A DNA stretch of 64,000 bases. Origin: Rhipidocladum racemiflorum (lineage: Eukaryota; Streptophyta; Magnoliopsida; Poales; Poaceae). Position numbers and translations under genes: made by a program. Positions 56,421-64,000 of this stretch are shown here, one piece after another (within the stretch, counting starts at the first letter, position 1; the number at the start of each line of letters is the position of its first letter). Below the pieces are notes generated by a model that worked only from the letters and a program-made list of their open reading frames with translations, was not told the origin of the DNA and did no database searches. The stretch is taken from positions 17,537,374 through 17,601,373 of the forward strand of contig CM070580.1 of assembly GCA_036346355.1 (NCBI GenBank). Direction: 5' to 3'.

Positions 56421-57616
56421 ATGGATTTGGTGTCGCCGTCCGAGCACCTGTGCTACGTGCGCTGCACCTACTGCAATACCGTGCTCGCGGTAAACTCCTC
56501 GAGAAACCGGAGTGGCTTTGCGAGGGAGCGGAACATCACTGCAAGAACGATCGCTACATGGCACATGCTTTCCATTCTTTGGTTAACTCTTAATTTGTGG
56601 ATGTGTTGGCTCCGTTTGCTGGTTCCCAAAAAGCTTCTCTTTCTTCCATCCTTACGTAATTTATATGGAGGCCCGAGGCCGTGTGCTTTCTCACAAGAGT
56701 ACGAACTGGACAAATTAAGGACCCAATCCAGCTTCTTGCTTTGTGATTGGAGGATCAGCACACACATCCACTGGAATTTTTTGTTCGTGAGACTTGATTG
56801 ATGTGTCGTGCATGCTAGCTAGGCTTTCTACGTGGCGTTTCATTGGTTCTTGATGCTTTGTACAATATTCTGCTATCCTCCTGAAAGTGTGTCATGTTCC
56901 ATCTTTCACTTCCATTAGGTTTGGTGGTTCCCAGCTTCCATTTGTTCTCTTCTTTCTTGTTGCATATGCAGGTTGGAGTTTAAATTGGACAAGAATCCAA
57001 TTTAGTACCTTCTATTCTTCTCTCCTCTCTCGTTCTCGGCACCTCCCTTTCCTTTTAATTTCCTCTAGATTACTTCCACGATATTACAACTTTAGGACAG
57101 TGCCATGCAAGGGAAGTTTAGTAGGTTCATTTAATTACATGCTGTGATTGATTTTGTGTCTTTTGGGTAGCTGCAGGTTGGAGTTCCATGCAAGAGGCTG
57201 ATGGACACTGTGACTGTGAAATGCGGCCACTGCAACAACCTCTCCTTCCTCAGCCCGCGGCCGCCGATGGTGCAGCCACTCTCCCCAACTGATCATCATC
57301 ATCCCATGGGGCCGTTTCAGGTCGATCGTTGGAACTCACCTGAACATCTCCCGCTTTCCATTTGTTTGTTGGGTTCATCTTTTGGAGTACGGTTTATCTT
57401 CATGCTGTTTCTCTTTCTGAATATAGTACTTCTTATAAAGAAAAAAAATGATGACAGACAGTGTAAGAAATAGAAAGAAGTTGCACTCATGCCGGAAATG
57501 GAGCACAGGGGAATACATAATTTCACAGTCTGTGAGATTTTCTCATGAAATATGACCATGCTTTGTATTATTTTTAGTTGCATCAGTGTGCTCTCTTTGC
57601 TTTGTTTGTTGAGAAT

Positions 57617-57655
<39 letters not shown>

Positions 57656-60600
57656 TTTATTAACTACTCAAAAAGTACTGTTTGCGAGGCAAGGTTAAAC
57701 AACGCTGGACTACAAAAGATTTCTTTTACTCATGTGTGGCTTGGGAAAGCCCTCATGCTGCAAAAGCCAGTTGATACTTTTTAAGGCAGCATGCAGCTAG
57801 CATAGCAGCAGCTCAGCTCTGCTGTGGCATTCACGGTTCCCCTAACTCATATCTTTTGGAATGAGAGGTATTCATTACCGGTTTTGACGACCCAAGGAGA
57901 TCTGGAAATAGTTACTAGTAAATGATTTTATCATCATCGTACATGGTGACATGGCTAACATTGTGAGATCGTGAAACGCTGGTACCTAATATAATCTTGA
58001 TTCTTATGTGGCGATTTCATGGTGTTAGGGACCCTGCAATGACTGCAGGAGGAACCAAACGCTGCCGCTGGCCTCGCCGACAATAAGTGAGGCCAGCCCC
58101 AGAGCACCCTTTGTTGTCAAACGTAAGTAGCAAGAAACTACATCAACTCCTTTCCTTTCTTGCTTGGTTGCTGGTGTAACAAGTCTTCTTTTTTTCTTTC
58201 TATTTGCTTTCTTGCAGTACTCTTTCTTTTTTGTCGATGAACGAATTAAATGAGTAAAAACGTCCCCATTTTTCTCTGATCAATGTTTTTGTTCTTTGCT
58301 TGTAGCCCCAGAGAAGAAACACCGCCTCCCATCTGCTTACAATCGCTTCATGAGGTGAAAAGGCATTTCTTCTTTTACTTTTATTTTGCTCAAATGCATT
58401 ATCCCTAATAGGTTTACATGTGATATGATGTTTTTGGTGATGGGGTTCGCTATTTTTTTTATACAATGAATTTTCATTGGATCTGCACAGATTTTGAAGT
58501 AAGTTAAAGTTTGATTATAATTATCTGTTTTGCTAAAAAAAAAGGAGAGTTCAAGTTTGGTTAAAAGGGATCTTTTCCCAGAACATATACCCCTTTTTGC
58601 ACATCACAAGCTAAGGCATTTATATTACATGTAAATGTGAGCACATCAGTACAATAGAAGCCTATCATATGTGCCAACCATAGTACATGGATCTTGTTTG
58701 TCTAAACACTTCAGTTGTGATGTATATAGTGATGCATACATCATATATATACCCCCATTTTGCATCTTGTAATTAGCTAGACTGGCACTAAACTGAGTAT
58801 ATTCTTTTCCTTTTTCTTTTAATTAGGGGACATCCTCTCTTTTCCTCCTCAACTTTGAAGGACCTGTTGCATGTGCTACCGATTTTTATTTGAAAGCAGA
58901 GACGCTAGCTGCACACGAAATTGTTCTAGCAAATTAGTATTTTTTAAAAAAACTATTTGCACCGAGTTAAATTGGACTTGTTATGGCTAAATTTCACAGA
59001 TTTTTAACTGTTCATTTTGATCTTTCCTAACATATGTAGTGTATTAGCCATGTTTTAACCAAACTAGCTAGCAATTTTTCCTGTCAATTTCCGGCCAGCT
59101 TCAAAACAAGTTTTGCCTGAGCTCTAGTCCGGTGTTAGTTCGAACCTTTCAAGGAAACAAGCAAGAAACAATTGATGACTTTATTTCAACTGGATTTGGA
59201 ACGTATTTTAGACCATGGTCAATTTATGAATTGCATTCATTCAGGACCATACAAGACCATACACCATACTTTCAAACAAATAATGCAAGGCCATACACCA
59301 TACTTTCAAACAAATAATGCAAGGCCATGCATGATATTACTATCAAATATTTGGCCAATATATAGATTCATTCATCTATATCTTGAAAATAATTCAGCTC
59401 CATGGTGGTCTACATATGTATGGATTTTTTGGGAATTGTTGTTAATACAATGTTATACCTACTTTTCTCTTTTGTTTGTGTTGACCGATAATCTTTGTTT
59501 TGTCTTCAGTGGGTTTACATTAACCCATATTTCTCTTCTTTGCTTTATACTTTTATATAACTGACACATGAGAATAAATTGTGCATTTTAGTTGTGTATA
59601 AAAATGTAATATATATACTTAATTGTTTGTGCTTGTTGAAAGCAATGAATTCCTATAACATTTAATGGGCTATACATATTATCAGAAACAAATCTATATA
59701 TGATTAATTTTGTTTCTCTAACTAAAACCCAAAAATGATTTATTTGGATTGTTTTACTTAATTTTAGTTTCAACACTTAGATATTACATCTAATTGTTAT
59801 TGGTTAAAAACCCGCCCTTCCATTAATTAAGTGAATTTTACAAGCTTTAATTTTAATCCCATTGCTAGCAGATCGATAGTGCAACCAATTTGAGTATTTG
59901 ACTAACAGTAAGTAAATAAGGGTACTAGTGCCTTGCACAATTAAGCGCAAGACTGCAGGAGAGAAACTACAGATATTTATGTGAAATATGAAGAACATAG
60001 AACATAAATAAAAATTGTCAAAAGGTAAGAAAGAACCCGGATTGTTTGACATGTCCAATATGTTTGCATATTAAGTGTTATTGTTAATGACTTGGCATGT
60101 CCAGTTTCTGCGCGTATGCTATCAATTAAAGTTTATGTTCTTAATTTGTGTCGTACGTATTGGTAAGATTGTAATGTAGTAAGATACTCCCTCTGTTCTT
60201 AAATATATGTTACTCTATAATTTTGATGTGACTTTCTATCATTTTTTCCTTCTATACCACTATGTTTAGTTGTTTTTAATGTTATTTACTACTATAGACT
60301 AGAGTAAGATGTACCATTCAAAGATATAATAAAGAGAGATAATGCAGTATTTTGTAGATGTAAATTGGTGGAAATGCAAGAACCTAGAATGACATCTATT
60401 AGAAGAGGAGGGAGTAAACCAGAAGTAAAATGGGGAAACCTAGGAAGGATGGCGGGCCGACCAATCAACTGAAAATGATGTAGCTAGCTGTCTCTGATGG
60501 CATTAGTACCACAAATATGCAACCGTTGCATCTATATAACCTTGGTTTCTTTTTCTTTTTCTTTTAAAAAATAAATATATGTAACAAAATAATGCCTCAT

Positions 60601-61052
60601 AATGGTGTGCGCAAACGCTTGCATATGTGGCAGGGAGGAAATACAGCGTATCAAAGCTGCGAAACCGGATATCCCACACAGGGAGGCCTTCAGCATGGCT
60701 GCCAAGAACGTAAGATGTTCAAGCCTCAAGCTACAGATAGAAATAAGTGTTCAGCAGCGACTAGTTCCGGCTAATCTCTCAAAACAAATTCGCCACACTA
60801 ATTTGCTATGATCAACTGCATGCAGTGGGCGAAGTGCGACCCTCGCTGCTCATCAACTGTTTCTACTTCCAACAGCAACCAGGAGTGTAGAGTAGTGCCT
60901 TGTCCACAGGTAACTAGCTAAGCATGCATTGATAGATCTTGAGGCATCTCTAGTTTGCCTGACATGATCAGTCTATGCACTTGCAGGAGCGGGCCAACGA
61001 GCAAGTCGTTGATAGCTTCGACATCTTCAAGCAGATGGAGCGCAGCGGCTAG
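56421..61052 (+). CDS. DL: DROOPING LEAF, YABBY transcription factor (CRABS CLAW group), seven exons, 195 aa
   Basis: Coding exons are 56421-56489, 57171-57320, 58029-58122, 58306-58354, 60634-60709, 60826-60909 and 60987-61052. All introns are GT-AG, and the joined frame is open for 588 bases including TAG. The N-terminus has the YABBY zinc finger (C15-x2-C18 and C41-x2-C44; CYVRCTYCNTVLA, VKCGHCNNLSFL). The HMG-like YABBY domain spans about residues 106-150 (PEKKHRLPSAYNRFMR, EEIQRIKAAKPDIPHREAFS, AAKNWAKC). The end is ESFD-like (DSFDIFKQMERSG). In rice, DL specifies carpel identity and leaf midrib formation; the protein acts in the nucleus. The start is the only ATG before the finger. Exon 2 could instead begin at 57177, dropping two residues (LQ). 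Length is about that of rice DL as I remember it. Intron 4 is the long one (2.3 kb). Confidence 0.96.
57619..57653 (+). repeat. (CT)n microsatellite in DL intron 2
   Basis: About 35 bp of uninterrupted CT inside the intron between exons 2 and 3. Confidence 0.9.
59257..59325 (+). repeat. 34-bp tandem duplication in DL intron 4
   Basis: CCATACACCATACTTTCAAA followed by CAAATAATGCAAGG occurs twice head to tail, starting at about 59258 and 59292, nearly identical. Confidence 0.85.
60187..60414. mobile_element. Stowaway-like MITE in DL intron 4, 228 bp
   Basis: It is flanked by TA (60185-60186 and 60415-60416). The ends are CTCCCTCTGTTCTTAAATAT and, reverse-complemented, CTCCCTCCTCTTCTAATAGA. 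It lies 220 bp upstream of the exon 5 acceptor and is non-coding. Confidence 0.78.
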
Positions 61053-61289
61053 GTCGATGCTTGGTGCAGTAGCTAGCCCGCTGGGAGTATCAGATCACTT
61101 ATGAGCTCATCATCCGTTATGCATATATAATTGCATGCGCGTTTTGTGTTTACCCCGTTATTGCTGTCGTTAAGTTGTTGGTGTTGTTTGTCGTTGGAGT
61201 GTACGTACCCTTCAGTTATGACCAGCTGCTACCCTGTAATATTTGTCATGCATCTTAATCGATCTTCCCTATATATCATGCATGTGTGT
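61053..61289 (+). other. 3' region of DL
   Basis: 237 bp between the DL stop and the repeat. No clear AATAAA is seen; ATGCATATATAATTGCATGC at about 61118 is an AT-rich palindrome. The poly(A) site may lie here or inside the repeat (AATATAAAAAGAAATG at about 61319). Confidence 0.35.
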
Positions 61290-62640
61290 TGTGAGACCCT
61301 CCCTTTTATGCTATATGCAATATAAAAAGAAATGTTCTAGAGTGCATATTGTGCTAGTTCCATGTTCATTAACTAACACGCACTAACACAATTTGAAAAC
61401 ATAGCCATACAAAAATTGCATAGTTTATTACAACAGAAGTTCTTTTACATATATTAATACAGAATGTGGGCACCCGGATTGAGATCAACCACCCGACGCA
61501 ACACATGTGCTCTTGCCGACCGGTTGGAATCAATCCGAGCTTCCCGCATGTGTGTTTCGATGCTAGTTCCCAAGATCAACGCCTAGCACACACATATTTG
61601 GCACTCGAGATGGTTCATCACACATACACATATGAACATGACATAAAAATAGTCTGGTAACTATTATGATTACTTAGTATTACAAGTCCATGGCCGACCA
61701 GCCAAATATTACACATAAAGAGTAAAGAAGCAGCGGAAATAACATAAATCCAAAAGAAGGATTTCGGTGTGCCATCCATAACCCAAAAGGCAACCGACTG
61801 GGGAAACCCGGTTCATTCCTCTGAAAAGTCGTTAGCCCCCGTCTCGAAGAAAGAATCGTCGGGGATATCCTCATTAGCTTGATCTAAATATTTTTAAGTT
61901 GAACAAACGATGAGTACACGTATGTACTCGCAAGACTTTAGTGTATGAAAATAATTAAACATGCATGGCTATTTCAAAGGAAGAAAGCTTATACTCTAGG
62001 TTCAATTTTTGGCATAAGGCAAGTTTTATTTGTAAGCATGCAATTGATAAATAACGACTGTATTGAAAAGAGCATTTGATAAGAAACTACATAATGTAAG
62101 TAAATCATAGATGTACAACATTCCATGACCCTCCATGGTCATGATCAAAGTATATCGCAGCCCAACAAGCATACCATTAAACCAACTCACCAAACCACCA
62201 TTTTTACAAAGCATTTGCAAAACTAAAACAAAAAAATAATATACTTGACAATATGTTCCAAGCTGCTCATGACCGTGAGCACGGCTAATTAATTAGATTT
62301 AAATCTCTGCAGAGAGTGTACACTTTACCCACATGAAATATTCTAGCAATCATGTCAACCATGCCGCGCGATCACAAGTATCCATTTTGCTAGACCATGA
62401 CGAAACTTTTCGACTAGCTAGAGCCCAACGTTGCATTAGCCTGGGTATGACCATCCCTGTTATGGCGGCAAAAATTGCTCATAGTACATTTTAGTACTCC
62501 TTGGGAACTCATCCCATCACTCTCTTTCTCTCCATAACATGGCATACCCGTTGTATTGAAATACTTTGATCCCAACGTCTCGGTGAAGGGAGCACCTAGA
62601 ACGACACCACTCACTTGGTTCGTCCATACTACTCGGCCTA
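61290..62640 (+). repeat. Third copy of the TGTGAGACCCTC repeat, just downstream of DL
   Basis: It starts TGTGAGACCCTCCCTTTTAT, 237 bp after the DL stop. It matches the minus-strand arm at 9915 and parallels 3394-4500, including GAGTACACGTATGTACTCGC (about 61912), CTCTGCAGAGAG and TTTACCCAC. No coding domain is visible. Such a sequence could provide or disturb the 3' end of DL transcripts. Confidence 0.55.
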
Positions 62641-64000
62641 TGTAACATCTTGAAATTTAATAAAAGGTAAAGCTTATTACTAAATTATTATTAAGAGTTA
62701 TTATAATATTTCAAGAATTTATATGATTATTCTTGTGAAGTTTTGTTATTAAGATATGTTAATCAAAGGATAGAAGTATATAAAATTATTTGTTGTGAGC
62801 TAATATCCAATCTCGATTTAAAAGAAAATGTAAATAAATATATACATCATGAAGTTGTTTAAACTTTAAGATAATATTCTTGAGCTAGTTCAGTTGGAGG
62901 AGAAGGACATGAGTTTTTCTCTCCTACAAGTGGGGCCAATGCACAGAGGTCACTGAGTTGGTCCACTGCCACGATCCTTATTTCTCTCCTCTTCCTTTCA
63001 CTTCCAAGAGGACCCACGGCCTACCTGTCGGCCTTCTTCCCTGTTCGCTATTCCCTCTGTCCCGTACGTAGCCACCGGAGGGGATGACAACCAGAGCTCT
63101 GCCTTCATCCTCCTTTGGCAAAAGCCTGACCTGTAACATCCTCAAAAATTAATAAAAGATTAAAATCAAATATTAAAAATGTGTAATTGCTTTCTTGTTT
63201 CATTTCTTGATTTTATGTGTTTTCAGTGAATTATTGCTTGATTGAAAATGAATATTGGAATTTAGAAAAGAAAGAACAAGGGAAATTGTAAAGTGGTAAA
63301 ATGGTAAAAGATGAAAATTACCGTAGTAAATTTTGGATAACCCTAGATCGCTTTAGAAATCACCTTGGCTGGTCAAAAGAAGATGTGAACTCAATTGCAA
63401 GTTGATGAGATCCAATAAAGGTGGAACCCTATCCTTGACCAACCCATGTCAGAATTTTTGAGATAAAACTAAATATTTACAGCACATGGAATTTTTACCA
63501 TGAGAGATCAGTTACCTTATCCTTATCCAGAAAAATTTTCAAAAATTAATAACTGTATTTACTATTTATTCTTATTTAATCTTTCCAATCCTGAAATTCT
63601 GCAAAACATAGTAAAAGAATTTTTATAAAATAAATGCTAAGTTTATAGTTCTGAAATTTTTATGGTAGAACCCTAATATATATCCAAACCTCCAGTAAAA
63701 GTTTAAAAAAGTAATATGCTAATTTATATCTTAAAATAAATAAAAAACCGAAACTAAATTTCTGAGTAGGCCCATTGTCAGAATTTTATAAAATAATATG
63801 TAACTAATTTATATCTCAAATTTTTCCTGTAGGTGTAAAACTTATCCAGTGAGTACTCTCTACGAAAATCTAACAAAAATCTGGATATGATTTGGCCACT
63901 CAAACTGTCAAACATATGCGTTTTTTTTTTAAATAATATTATTTTAATCAAAATTTACAGAAATAATATGCCGAAAAAGAAAATAGCAAAACTACCCCCC
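62641..64000 (+). repeat. LTR-like relics to the window end
   Basis: TGTAACATCTTGAAATTTAA at about 62641 and TGTAACATCCTCAAAAATTA at about 63133 both look like starts of grass gypsy LTRs and resemble each other for about 40 bp. One thus may be inserted in, or arranged in tandem with, the other. The remainder is AT-rich with no gene, and the far ends are not in the window. Confidence 0.4.

Overview
This is nuclear DNA of a grass (Poaceae). The firmest evidence is an intact seven-exon YABBY gene at 56421-61052, whose predicted 195-residue protein I recognise as DROOPING LEAF (DL), the grass member of the CRABS CLAW group. The repeats also fit a cereal genome: Tourist, Stowaway and Mutator-type MITEs, a CACTA element, and Ty3/gypsy elements of grass type. 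An Oryza-like species is my best guess, but that is inference. I see no bacterial gene, CRISPR array, tRNA or rRNA.

Layout. Positions 1-792 hold the start of an unidentified minus-strand gene, with a GC-rich promoter or 5' leader at about 1660-2180. A 143-bp Mutator-type MITE sits at 2869-3011. Positions 3394-9915 are non-coding repeat relics whose two ends are similar and inverted. Positions 10721-20873 are a complete but decayed 10.15-kb Ty3/gypsy element with 5-bp target duplications, 0.57-kb LTRs, broken gag-pol, an antisense reading frame and a 3' tandem array. Positions 20874-24655 are AT-rich and contain a Stowaway-like MITE, a 393-bp Tourist-like MITE and a (GA)n tract.

Positions 24656-27290 are a 2.6-kb foldback element of probable Mutator type built around a ~180-bp tandem array that reverses direction. 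Positions 27444-32134 are a 4.7-kb CACTA element without transposase that carries pieces of host genes, including exons of an RRP6-like exosome exonuclease. Positions 34602-45300 appear to be an older LTR-like repeat split by a 9-kb minus-strand chromodomain Ty3/gypsy element (35328-44304) with 2.2-kb LTRs. Positions 46938-48050 are a 1.1-kb non-autonomous hAT element.

From 48 to 56.4 kb lies the gene-free upstream side of DL, with few transposons (three small MITEs) and several CT and ATGT simple repeats. DL follows. From 61290, only 237 bp past the DL stop, another copy of the TGTGAGACCCTC repeat family begins and runs toward the window end, with further LTR-like starts at about 62641 and 63133.

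The only complete host gene is DL. The rest of the coding signal is transposon-derived. The most notable structures are the gene-capturing CACTA element, the foldback element with the reversing array, and the antisense reading frame with its own TATA and poly(A) signals inside the 10-kb gypsy element.
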